Of a DNA stretch of 30,798 nucleotides, positions 22,540-29,465 are shown piece by piece. A model generated the notes under the pieces. That model saw nothing but the letters and a program-made list of their open reading frames with translations, was not told the DNA's origin and did not search any database. A program made the translations under genes and the position numbers. Every line of letters begins with the position of its first letter. Positions within the stretch are counted from its first letter, which is position 1. This DNA is from a virus: positions 1-30,798 of IMG/VR virus record IMGVR_UViG_3300025671_000319; one strand, written 5' to 3'.

Positions 22540-23622
22540 TCCGCAGATTACATCCGCACCTCTTTGCAGTCTCTATATGGTGAGTCTGTGGCAAGCGGCG
22601 ATATCCGTGCCTGGTGTGCCATGAACGGTGCCAACTATCAAACCGTGACCAACAAATTGTCTCAATATAAGGTTGGTCGCGGTAAGTGGAATCTTGAAGT
22701 CACTCCTCAAAAGGTAGAAGAGATTGAGCGCAACTATCAGGCACCTGCCGCTCTTCCTGCCGTTGAACAAAACCTCATTCCTGAAAAAGATGACACTTTC
22801 GTCCGCTTTGGCAACTTTGGTGATATTAAAAAGATTATTCAATCCCGCCTTTTCTACCCAACGTTTATTACTGGACTATCTGGAAATGGTAAAACGTTCA
22901 GCGTAGAACAAGCTTGTTCTCAACTTGGTCGTGAGTTGATTCGTGTAAATATTACTATTGAGACTGATGAAGACGATCTTATTGGTGGTTTCCGTCTTAT
23001 CGATGGGGCAACTGTTTGGCATAACGGACCTGTCGTGGAAGCACTCCAACGAGGAGCAATCTTGCTACTCGATGAAATTGACCTTGCTAGCAATAAAATC
23101 CTCTGCCTTCAGTCCATTCTTGAAGGTAAAGGTGTGTTTCTGAAAAAAATTGGTAAGTTTATCAATCCAACAAAGGGGTTCAATGTTATTGCGACTGCAA
23201 ATACTAAAGGTAAAGGCAGCGATGACGGTCGCTTTATTGGAACCAATGTGCTCAATGAGGCATTCTTGGAGCGATTCCCTGTCACCTTCGAACAAGAATA
23301 TCCTTCCCCTGCTATCGAACAAAAGATTCTTGAAGGTATTGCCTTAGATCTTGGTGTTGAAGATCGTGATTTCTGTAAGCGTCTTGTCGATTGGGCAGAT
23401 ATTATCCGCAAGACCTTCTATGATGGGGGTATTGAGGAAATCATTTCCACTCGCCGTCTTGTTCACATCATTCGTGCTTACAGCATCTTTGCCGATAAAG
23501 CGAAGGCAATTCAAGTTTGTGTGAATCGTTTTGACGATGAGACCAAGCAAGCATTCTTGGAACTTTATGACAAGGTGGATGTTGATTTCCAAATGCCCGT
23601 TGACAACCAGGAGCAAAATTGA
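22540..23622 (+). CDS. cobS: CobS/MoxR-like AAA+ ATPase
   Basis: The protein is 360 residues from the ATG at 22540, preferred over an in-frame TTG at 22510. The first 100 residues are a cyanophage-type N-terminal domain. The AAA+ core follows: Walker A GLSGNGKT (115-122), then DEDDLIGGFRLIDGATVWHN with GPVVEALQRG, Walker B ILLLDEID (Asp178, Glu179), the sensor region NVIATANTKG, and ERFPVTFEQEYP. It resembles the CobS subunit of cobaltochelatase and MoxR ATPases, and is annotated cobS in cyanophages. No CobN is visible here. The VWA-domain protein encoded upstream suggests an AAA+/VWA machine rather than cobalamin synthesis alone. Confidence 0.9.
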   Translation, partial: SADYIRTSLQSLYGESVASGDIRAWCAMNGANYQTVTNKLSQYKVGRGKWNLEVTPQKVEEIERNYQAPAALPAVEQNLIPEKDDTFVRFGNFGDIKKIIQSRLFYPTFITGLSGNGKTFSVEQACSQLGRELIRVNITIETDEDDLIGGFRLIDGATVWHNGPVVEALQRGAILLLDEIDLASNKILCLQSILEGKGVFLKKIGKFINPTKGFNVIATANTKGKGSDDGRFIGTNVLNEAFLERFPVTFEQEYPSPAIEQKILEGIALDLGVEDRDFCKRLVDWADIIRKTFYDGGIEEIISTRRLVHIIRAYSIFADKAKAIQVCVNRFDDETKQAFLELYDKVDVDFQMPVDNQEQN

Positions 23623-23626
23623 TAGA

Positions 23627-24094
23627 ATGATTAACGCATGGAGTCTACTTTACGATGAGGTTTTGAAAATGAAAACAGATCACTATTTGGATAAAATTCC
23701 TGAAATACATATTGACTTTGCCGAAGCTTTTAAAGATGTTGATATTGATGTAAATTTGGATACGATTACTGGAGCAACAATGGCAGACCTTAAAAACGAC
23801 AATGGGTTTTGGAAATATGAAGAAGATAAAACTCTAAAAGAAATTAAAGATTATCTATCTGGCACTTATAAATCTCACTATACTTCTCAAGAGTCGAAGA
23901 CACAAACTCTTGATTTGATTGAGAGTATTGGGGATGCCGAAGCATTTTGTCGATCTAATGCTATCAAATACCTCTCGCGTTTTGGTAAGAAGAATGGTAA
24001 GTCAAAACTTGACATTCTGAAAGCAATTCACTATTGTGTTCTTCTCTATCATTTTTCTGGTCTTCACAAGCAAACCAGCTCTTACCCACAATGA
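23627..24094 (+). CDS. DUF3310-like protein (155 aa)
   Basis: The C-terminal half contains IGDAEAFCRSNAIKYLSRFG with KKNGKSKLDILKAIHYCVLL. This matches the DUF3310 pattern (N-A-x-K-Y-x-x-R-x-G-x-K-x...D-x-x-K-A-x-x-Y) found in many phage proteins, some labelled nucleotide kinase-like without proof. The N-terminal part is acidic and variable. I chose ATG 23627, 5 bases after the cobS stop with AGGAG upstream, rather than frames opening inside cobS. The gp45 gene follows. Confidence 0.75.
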   Translation: MINAWSLLYDEVLKMKTDHYLDKIPEIHIDFAEAFKDVDIDVNLDTITGATMADLKNDNGFWKYEEDKTLKEIKDYLSGTYKSHYTSQESKTQTLDLIESIGDAEAFCRSNAIKYLSRFGKKNGKSKLDILKAIHYCVLLYHFSGLHKQTSSYPQ

Positions 24095-24111
24095 AACTCC
24101 GCGAAAAAACT

Positions 24112-24777
24112 ATGAAACTTTCTGAAAAAACTCTGACGACTCTCAAAAACTTTGCTGGTATCAACAATTCGATTCTTGTAAAGCAAGGTAATAAACTTCG
24201 CACTATTTCTGTGGCAAAGAATATTCTTGCCGAAGCGCAAATCAATGAAGAGTTTTCTCGCGACTTTGCCATCTATGATTTGAATCAGTTTCTCAATGGT
24301 TTGAGTCTTCATCAGGATCCTGATCTTGATTTTGCCGAAGAATCTTATTTGACTATCCGTGAGGGTAAGCGTCGTGTGAAGTATTTCTTTGCCGATCCTA
24401 ATGTGATTATTTCTCCACCAGATAAAGAGATTCAACTTCCCTCACAGGATGTTTGCTTTCAACTTGATAGCGTAACTTTGGAAAAACTTATCAAGGCAGC
24501 AGCAGTGTATCAACTTCCCGATCTTTCAGCGGTTGGAGAAGCGGGTGTTGTCAAACTTGTTGTGCGCGATAAGAAGAATGATACATCTAACGAATATTCT
24601 ATTATTGTTGGGGAAACCGATAAGAACTTTACTTTTAACTTTAAAGTAGAAAATATCAAGATTATTCCTGGTGCCTATGATGTGGTAGTCTCATCCAAAC
24701 TCTTATCTCAATTTACCAATGAAGCATATAATCTCAAATATTATATTGCTCTTGAACCCGACAGCACATTTAGTTGA
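24112..24777 (+). CDS. gp45: Sliding clamp gp45
   Basis: gp45 is the trimeric clamp that tethers polymerase gp43 and also activates late transcription with gp55. The protein is 221 residues (T4: 228). The N terminus MKLSEKTLTTLKNFAGINNS aligns well with T4 MKLSKDTTALLKNFATINSG, which is why I chose ATG 24112 over the in-frame ATG at 24091. Other matches are FAIYDLNQFLNGLSL, FFADPNVIISPPDKEI, FNFKVENIKIIPGAYDVVVS, and the C-terminal YYIALEPDSTF. It opens the replication cluster. Confidence 0.95.
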   Translation: MKLSEKTLTTLKNFAGINNSILVKQGNKLRTISVAKNILAEAQINEEFSRDFAIYDLNQFLNGLSLHQDPDLDFAEESYLTIREGKRRVKYFFADPNVIISPPDKEIQLPSQDVCFQLDSVTLEKLIKAAAVYQLPDLSAVGEAGVVKLVVRDKKNDTSNEYSIIVGETDKNFTFNFKVENIKIIPGAYDVVVSSKLLSQFTNEAYNLKYYIALEPDSTFS

Positions 24778-24778
24778 T

Positions 24779-24922
24779 ATGAATAAGGAACATACTAAAA
24801 TCTTGGAAGAAGTTGCCAAAGAACTGGGAGGAGAAATATCCTATCAAACAAAATATGATAGTCAAAAAAATCTTCAAAAAGTTGTAATCATCACCTATCC
24901 TCATCCTGATGCAGTTTCCTGA
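24779..24922 (+). CDS. Very small hypothetical protein (47 aa)
   Basis: The ATG at 24779 is 1 base after the gp45 stop. The product is MNKEHTKILEEVAKELGGEI followed by a short beta-like end (KVVIITYPHPDAVS). No family is recognised. It overlaps the next gene by 14 bases. It is supported by tight spacing and the lack of any other gene here. Confidence 0.55.
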   Translation: MNKEHTKILEEVAKELGGEISYQTKYDSQKNLQKVVIITYPHPDAVS

Positions 24923-25145
24923 ACACATTCAATTTGTCGAAAAAGACGCAAAAAAATATGTTTTTGGTGGAATGGAAGTTCATTCCACAAATACTCTTCG
25001 ACTCATTAGTGAGTTGGAAAGTGCCTATCAAATGCTCAAATATTTGGGATTTGAAAAGGATATGAATACTCTTGAAGATATGAAAAATCGATACTACAAG
25101 ATGTATTTCAAACTTGCCAAACAAGAAAAGTCAATGCTTGATTAG
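24909..25145 (+). CDS. Small helical hypothetical protein (78 aa)
   Basis: I do not recognise this protein. After a short N-terminal part (FPEHIQFVEKDAKKYVFGG) it is a helical hairpin-like chain (STNTLRLISELESAYQMLKY and MNTLEDMKNRYYKMYFKLAK). It lies in the operon between gp45 and gp44, overlapping its upstream neighbour by 14 bases and leaving 2 bases before the next ATG. Confidence 0.68.
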   Translation: MQFPEHIQFVEKDAKKYVFGGMEVHSTNTLRLISELESAYQMLKYLGFEKDMNTLEDMKNRYYKMYFKLAKQEKSMLD

Positions 25146-25147
25146 TG

Positions 25148-25363
25148 ATGCTCTACGTTGTTCAAATAGAAAAGGGGAAACTTATTACGCATGATGGAGA
25201 TGTCGAAACCGGCATACACCATATGACACTAGAAAAGTTTTTATCTATGGTTCAAGTTGAGTATCAAGAGACTTATTGGATACCAGATCCAAAAGGAAAA
25301 CGTTACAAACGAGTAAATTTCCAAAAAACTGATAAAATAGTCAAGAAACTAACTCTGGAATAA
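25148..25363 (+). CDS. Small hypothetical protein (71 aa)
   Basis: No family is recognised. The protein is short, basic at the C terminus (DPKGKRYKRVNFQKTDKIVK), with a strand-like start (MLYVVQIEKGKLITHDGDV). I prefer ATG 25148 to the overlapping GTG at 25145. Its stop overlaps the next start (TAATG). Confidence 0.68.
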   Translation: MLYVVQIEKGKLITHDGDVETGIHHMTLEKFLSMVQVEYQETYWIPDPKGKRYKRVNFQKTDKIVKKLTLE

Positions 25364-25881
25364 TGAACATTTTTGTATCAGACCCTGATCCCGTTGTTTC
25401 GGCACAAGTGCTCCCAGACAAACACATCGTCAAGATGCCCTTGGAGACCTGCCAGATGCTCTCTATCGTGGCATCAGAGAAGTGGGGGCACGGATACGGC
25501 ACTCTTCCTAAGGCAGACGGCACACCCTATGCTACGGAGAAGGGTGCCTTTCGCAATCATCCCTGCACCGTGTGGGCAAATGAAACAGTGGCAAATTCAA
25601 GGTGGTTAATTAGTCATGGGTTAGCATTGTGTGAGGAGTATTCCAATCGTTATAAAAAAATTCATTCTTGTCTTGCGACTCTTGCATACGCAAATAAACT
25701 TTTTCCTTTTGATGCTGCCCATAGAACTGAATTGACCCCGTTTGCCAGAGCAATGCCTGACGAATATAAACTTGATACAAGCATCTCAACCTTTGATGCT
25801 TATAAGATGTATATTGCATCTAAACCTTGGGTATGCGATAATTACCTTCGTCTTCCTGAGCGTAAACCTGATTGGATTTGA
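25363..25881 (+). CDS. Putative pyrimidine-dimer glycosylase-like protein (172 aa)
   Basis: The pattern is VSDPDPVVSAQVLPDKHIVK then MPLETCQMLS, then NHPCTVWANETVANSRWLIS with LALCEEYSNRYKK, and late LTPFARAMPDEYK. This fits a widespread family that I recall being annotated either as hypothetical or as pyrimidine dimer DNA glycosylase. The K-M-x-L-E-x-x-Q-M-L helix and HPCxVWA are its hallmarks. Repair of UV damage would suit a surface-water phage, but the function is inference. The first 220 bases have clearly higher G+C than the rest of the gene. It lies 2 bases before gp44. Confidence 0.68.
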   Translation: MNIFVSDPDPVVSAQVLPDKHIVKMPLETCQMLSIVASEKWGHGYGTLPKADGTPYATEKGAFRNHPCTVWANETVANSRWLISHGLALCEEYSNRYKKIHSCLATLAYANKLFPFDAAHRTELTPFARAMPDEYKLDTSISTFDAYKMYIASKPWVCDNYLRLPERKPDWI

Positions 25882-25883
25882 TT

Positions 25884-26828
25884 ATGAATAATGATTTTTT
25901 GTGGGTGGCAAAGTATGCCCCAAAGACAATTGAAGAATGTATTCTCCCAGAGGCAACCAAGAAGACCTTTCAAAGTTTCCTAGATAAAGGTGAGATTTCT
26001 AATATGCTTCTTGCTGGTCCTCCTGGTATTGGTAAGACCACAGTAGCAAAGGCACTTTGCAATGAACTTGGAGTAGATGTTTATGTCATCAATGGATCCG
26101 ACGAGGGTAGATTCCTCGATACTGTCAGAAACAATGCGAAGAACTTCGCTTCGACCGTCTCGCTTACGGCAACTGCTAAACACAAAGTCATCATCATTGA
26201 TGAGGCAGATAACACGTCCAATGACGTACAACTCCTCCTACGGGCGTTTATTGAGGAGTTTGCTGGTAACTGTCGATTCATCTTTACCTGCAACTATAAA
26301 AACAAAATCCTCGAACCACTCCATTCCCGTTGTGCCGTCGTTGAGTTTGGAATCAAAGGAAAAGAGCGACAATCCATTGCAGCTCTTTTCTTCAAGCGAC
26401 TCAAAGACATTCTTGACGCAGAACGAATTGAGTATGATAACAAAGTACTCATTGAACTCATCAACAAACACTTCCCCGATTGGCGACGAGTCCTCAACGA
26501 GTGTCAAAGATACTCTGTGGGTGGTAAAATTGATTCGGGGATTCTTGCAACCTTTTCGGATGTCGCGGTAAATGATCTCATTAAAAGTCTCAAAGAAAAA
26601 AACTTTCCGGAAGTTCGTAAATGGATTGTCGCCAACCTGGACAATGATACTAGCGTACTTCTTAGGCGTGTTTATGATTCTCTTTATGAATCGTTGGTTC
26701 CTGGTTCCATTCCTGCTGCTGTGCTTGTTCTCGCTAAGTATCAGTATCAGGGGGCGTTCGTAGCGGACCAAGAAATAAATATGCTTGCTTGTATGACAGA
26801 ACTAATGGTGGAGTGTACTTTCAAATGA
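25884..26828 (+). CDS. gp44: Clamp loader large subunit gp44
   Basis: gp44 is the AAA+ ATPase of the gp44/gp62 loader that opens and places the gp45 clamp. The protein is 314 residues (T4: 319). Walker A GPPGIGKT (45-52), Walker B IIIDEAD (Asp106, Glu107) and the clamp-loader SRC motif (LHSRCAVVEF) are present, with a C-terminal collar domain. I chose ATG 25884, which follows the upstream stop by two bases. An ATGA overlap leads into a small membrane protein. In T4 gp62 follows directly, but here three genes lie between. Confidence 0.96.
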   Translation: MNNDFLWVAKYAPKTIEECILPEATKKTFQSFLDKGEISNMLLAGPPGIGKTTVAKALCNELGVDVYVINGSDEGRFLDTVRNNAKNFASTVSLTATAKHKVIIIDEADNTSNDVQLLLRAFIEEFAGNCRFIFTCNYKNKILEPLHSRCAVVEFGIKGKERQSIAALFFKRLKDILDAERIEYDNKVLIELINKHFPDWRRVLNECQRYSVGGKIDSGILATFSDVAVNDLIKSLKEKNFPEVRKWIVANLDNDTSVLLRRVYDSLYESLVPGSIPAAVLVLAKYQYQGAFVADQEINMLACMTELMVECTFK

Positions 26829-26995
26829 AAAATAAAAGTCATCAACTCAAATCTAGATGGTATTATATTTTTTGGGGTATAATTGCCGTCGCTGTTGTAG
26901 GTGGACAAATATATGTTGGTAGTGGATACCGACAAATGTCTGGAAGTGTTAATCGTCTTACTGGACTAGTGATTACTCTTATGGAGGCAATCTAA
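26825..26995 (+). CDS. Small single-pass membrane protein (56 aa)
   Basis: The protein has a basic start (MKNKSHQLKSR) then one hydrophobic segment (WYYIFWGIIAVAVVGGQIYV, residues about 12-31), and a short tail. The positive N terminus suggests it stays in the cytoplasm. No family is recognised with certainty. It overlaps gp44 by 4 bases and the next gene by 1 base. Confidence 0.72.
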   Translation: MKNKSHQLKSRWYYIFWGIIAVAVVGGQIYVGSGYRQMSGSVNRLTGLVITLMEAI

Positions 26996-27204
26996 TGAGT
27001 CTCTATAAGATTGATAAAAACTCTTTATTTGAAAATAAAATAAAAACAACTCCGCAGAATGTGCAGGAGGCAAATGAAGCACTATATCGTGCTAAAATGA
27101 ATTTACCTGCTGCTGCAAAGCATTGTGGTATGACTGAAAAGGAAATGAAAATGACTTTCCTCGAATATTTGAAGTATCATCCTATTGATTATGAAGTCTC
27201 TTAA
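26995..27204 (+). CDS. Small hypothetical protein with possible HTH (69 aa)
   Basis: The C-terminal half (LPAAAKHCGMTEKEMKMTFL) has the spacing of a helix-turn-helix, with AAAKHCGMT as helix-turn and TEKEMKMTF as recognition helix. This is a weak inference. The N-terminal part is polar. It overlaps the methyltransferase gene by 14 bases and is translated within the same operon. Confidence 0.68.
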   Translation: MSLYKIDKNSLFENKIKTTPQNVQEANEALYRAKMNLPAAAKHCGMTEKEMKMTFLEYLKYHPIDYEVS

Positions 27205-28063
27205 AACCTGTCTCAGATATCCTGGCGGAAAATCCCGTGCATGTGTGAAAATCGGGAAGTTTATTCCTGATTTGCGTGATTATAAGCAGTATCGTGAACC
27301 ATTTCTTGGTGGCGGTAGTATGGCAATTCATATTACTAAGATGTATCCCCGAATTCGTATTTGGGTAAATGACTTGTATGAACCACTTGTAAATTTTTGG
27401 ATCCAACTTCAAGAGAATGGAAAAGAACTTCAGGATCTTTTAGTTGATTATAAATCGACTCATGCCAATCCAGAATCGGCAAAAGAGTTGTTTATAAATG
27501 CCAAAGAATGGGTAAATGATAGAACTAAATGTAATATTGATCGTGCCGTAGCATTCTATATTGTAAATAAATGCTCATTTAGTGGACTGACAGAAAGTTC
27601 TTCATTTTCTCCAAAGGCATCTGTAAGTAACTTTTCTCTCCGTGGCATTTCCAAACTTACTGGATATTCTGAACTAATTCAGAGATGGCATATTACCAAT
27701 GGGTCATATGAAAATATGCTCACGAATGATAAAGATGTCTTTACTTATCTAGATCCTCCATATGATATTAAAGACAATCTTTATGGTAAGAAAGGTGATA
27801 TGCACAAGAGATTTGATCATGATAAGTTTGCCAAAGATTGCTCATCACACGAGAGTAAAATGCTTGTAAGTTATAATTCAGATCAACTTGTGAAAGATCG
27901 TTTTAAAGATTGGAATGCTGCCGAGTTTGATCTTACATACACGATGCGATCGGTAGGCGAATATATGCGTGATCAAAAACAACGTAAAGAATTACTGCTT
28001 TTTAATTATGGAATTGAAGGATTGGTTGAACAGTATCAATCAGACAAAGAAACATCTAATTGA
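27191..28063 (+). CDS. dam: Dam-type DNA adenine-N6 methyltransferase
   Basis: The protein is 290 residues and belongs to the D12 class. It has the N-terminal LRYPGGKSR (residues 8-16), the SAM-binding motif REPFLGGGSM (35-44), and the catalytic motif IV LDPPYD (DPPY at 188-191). The fold order (SAM motif before DPPY) is that of T4 Dam and DpnM. The target may be GATC, as for relatives, but the sequence cannot show it. It is inserted between gp44 and gp62, unlike T4. Its end overlaps the gp62 reading frame by 56 bases. Confidence 0.9.
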   Translation: MKSLKTCLRYPGGKSRACVKIGKFIPDLRDYKQYREPFLGGGSMAIHITKMYPRIRIWVNDLYEPLVNFWIQLQENGKELQDLLVDYKSTHANPESAKELFINAKEWVNDRTKCNIDRAVAFYIVNKCSFSGLTESSSFSPKASVSNFSLRGISKLTGYSELIQRWHITNGSYENMLTNDKDVFTYLDPPYDIKDNLYGKKGDMHKRFDHDKFAKDCSSHESKMLVSYNSDQLVKDRFKDWNAAEFDLTYTMRSVGEYMRDQKQRKELLLFNYGIEGLVEQYQSDKETSN

Positions 28064-28388
28064 TGAAGACCGTTCACTTGAGAAGGAATATCCTCCATAC
28101 ATTATAAATCGATGTTTCTCTGGACACATCGATACCTTGATGTTTGCCAATGAGATGAATAAGTATCACTTTCTTCCAAAGAGACTTCAATACGATTTCT
28201 TTATAAATATTGTGAGGAAAAAGAAGAGATTCTCTCCCTGGATCCGACAAGATAAAATCCAAGATCTTGATTATGTCAAACGTTATTATGGTTATAGTAA
28301 TGAAAAGGCAAAGCAAGCTCTGAAGATACTAACAAAGGAACAACTGAAGTTCATTAAATCTAAATTTGATACTGGAGGAAAAGCATGA
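28008..28388 (+). CDS. gp62: Clamp loader small subunit gp62
   Basis: gp62 is the non-ATPase subunit that holds four gp44 copies in the loader. The protein is 126 residues, shorter than T4 gp62 (187), in keeping with the compact cyanophage form as I recall it. Typical blocks are YPPYIINRCFSGHIDTLMFA, MNKYHFLPKRLQYDFFIN, VRKKKRFSPW, and the C-terminal KEQLKFIKSKFDTGG. The best start is ATG 28008 (MELKDWLNSINQ), inside the methyltransferase gene. It overlaps RegA by 4 bases. Confidence 0.85.
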   Translation: MELKDWLNSINQTKKHLIDEDRSLEKEYPPYIINRCFSGHIDTLMFANEMNKYHFLPKRLQYDFFINIVRKKKRFSPWIRQDKIQDLDYVKRYYGYSNEKAKQALKILTKEQLKFIKSKFDTGGKA

Positions 28389-28825
28389 GCGTTGTTAGAG
28401 AGCCTGAAGTGAAATGGTCGCCAGATAAAATGGTGGAAGTGATTCTGGGAGAACCGGACGATTTTCTTAAGGTTCGTGAGACGCTGACACGTATTGGTGT
28501 CGCATCACGCAAAGAAAAAAAGATTTATCAATCGTGCCATATTTTGCACAAGCAAGGTCGTTATTATCTGGTGCATTTTAAGGAACTATTTGCACTGGAT
28601 GGTAAGCACGCAAATCTAACTGTAAACGATATTCAGAGACGCAATCGTATTGTACAGTTACTTGCCGACTGGGGACTTATTGAAATTGTGAATGTTGATT
28701 TGATTCAGGATATTGCTCCATTGAATCAAATTAAGGTTCTTTCTTATAAGGATAAGGGAGAATGGATTCTTGAGACCAAATACAATATTGGTTCCAAGAA
28801 GAAAAGGACAGAGGAAACCGAATAA
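28385..28825 (+). CDS. regA: Translational repressor RegA
   Basis: RegA binds start regions of early phage mRNAs and blocks their translation. The protein is 146 residues (T4: 122), with an N-terminal extension of about 16 residues and a Lys/Glu tail. The core is very close to T4: DDFLKVRETLTRIGVA, IYQSCHILHKQGRYYLVHFK, RRNRIVQLLADWGLIEIV, and GEWILETKYNIGS. It starts at an ATGA overlap with gp62. A terminator follows its stop. Confidence 0.96.
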   Translation: MSVVREPEVKWSPDKMVEVILGEPDDFLKVRETLTRIGVASRKEKKIYQSCHILHKQGRYYLVHFKELFALDGKHANLTVNDIQRRNRIVQLLADWGLIEIVNVDLIQDIAPLNQIKVLSYKDKGEWILETKYNIGSKKKRTEETE

Positions 28826-28830
28826 ATAGG

Positions 28831-28855
28831 AGCGGGTTTCCACACCCGCTTTTTT
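28831..28855 (+). terminator. Rho-independent terminator after regA
   Basis: AGCGGGT pairs with ACCCGCT (28831-28837, 28844-28850) around TTCCAC, followed by a T-run. It closes the replication operon. Confidence 0.9.
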
Positions 28856-28871
28856 GTGCCTTGTGTTAATA

Positions 28872-28877
28872 TATACT
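28872..28877 (+). promoter_or_regulatory. Possible -10 (TATACT) for hsp20
   Basis: TATACT lies 17 bases after the terminator's T-run. No good -35 is seen. Transcription would start near 28884, giving a leader of about 51 bases. Confidence 0.4.
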
Positions 28878-28901
28878 TGTGGATGCCGTAAGGGTCCACA
28901 A
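28877..28901 (+). promoter_or_regulatory. Inverted repeat TTGTGGA/TCCACAA at the hsp20 promoter
   Basis: A perfect 7-bp inverted repeat with an 11-base spacer lies over the predicted start site. As DNA it could be an operator. It is not the CIRCE element. Confidence 0.5.
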
Positions 28902-28912
28902 AACACAAACTC

Positions 28913-28927
28913 GCTTTTTTAAGGAGC
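28913..28927 (+). promoter_or_regulatory. FourU-like hairpin over the hsp20 ribosome site
   Basis: GCTTTTTTAAGGAGC can fold with GC/GC closing pairs and U residues opposite the AGGAG ribosome site (U-A, two U-G, U-A). The ATG at 28935 follows. This weak, U-rich occlusion is the pattern of FourU RNA thermometers. Confidence 0.45.
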
Positions 28928-28934
28928 TACAATA

Positions 28935-29369
28935 ATGACTAACCTCACAAGGTATACTGCTGCGGATCTTCCTGAATTGATGGAAAGAATCACGCGCAAT
29001 TCTATTGGAATGGATGAATATTTTGATCGCCTTTTTAACCTACATGAAACTTCAAAGAATTATCCTCCATACAATCTTATTCAGGTAAATAATGTTGAGT
29101 CTAGATTAGAAATAGCACTCGCAGGGTTTAAGAAAGGAGAAGTAAATGCGTTCACAGAGTATGGAAAACTTTTTGTCGAAGGACAAAAAGAAGATACTGA
29201 GTCAGACAGGACATATGTCCACAAGGGAGTGGCTAGCAGAAGTTTTAAACGAGCATGGACTTTATCCGACGACACAGAAGTTAAGGAAGTCATCTTTGAG
29301 GACGGGTTACTCACCATTACCTTGGGGAAAATAGTCCCAGAGCATCATGCACGTAAAGATTATCTCTAA
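28935..29369 (+). CDS. hsp20: Small heat shock protein Hsp20
   Basis: This is an ATP-independent chaperone that holds unfolding proteins. The protein is 144 residues. The N terminus includes a NSIGMDEYFDRLFNL helix like that of IbpA. The alpha-crystallin domain runs from PPYNLIQVNNVESRLEIALA through KLFVEGQKED, GVASRSFKRAWTL and the end motif DGLLTITLGK. Hsp20 between regA and gp43 is typical of T4-like cyanophages. AAGGAG is 9 bases before the ATG and may be masked by a hairpin (28913-28927). A terminator follows. Confidence 0.94.
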   Translation: MTNLTRYTAADLPELMERITRNSIGMDEYFDRLFNLHETSKNYPPYNLIQVNNVESRLEIALAGFKKGEVNAFTEYGKLFVEGQKEDTESDRTYVHKGVASRSFKRAWTLSDDTEVKEVIFEDGLLTITLGKIVPEHHARKDYL

Positions 29370-29395
29370 ATAGAAGGTCGTCGTCGCATGACAGA

Positions 29396-29434
29396 GGGGA
29401 TACTGGCACAATCCAGCAACATCCCCTTTTTTTT
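29396..29434 (+). terminator. Rho-independent terminator after hsp20
   Basis: GGGGAT pairs with ATCCCC (29396-29401, 29421-29426), with an inner CTGG/CCAG pair, followed by eight T. Confidence 0.85.
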
Positions 29435-29435
29435 A

Positions 29436-29444
29436 TGCTATAAT
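29436..29444 (+). promoter_or_regulatory. Extended -10 promoter (TGCTATAAT)
   Basis: TGCTATAAT is a perfect extended -10, two bases after the terminator's T-run. It precedes two Sm-like genes and the polymerase gene. The start would fall near 29451, within or beside the GGAGGA at 29449-29454. Confidence 0.68.
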
Positions 29445-29465
29445 ATATGGAGGAACTATAGTATC

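Noticed and set aside
28877-28901. CIRCE element for HrcA control of hsp20
   Set aside because: The arms TTGTGGA/TCCACAA do not match TTAGCACTC/GAGTGCTAA.
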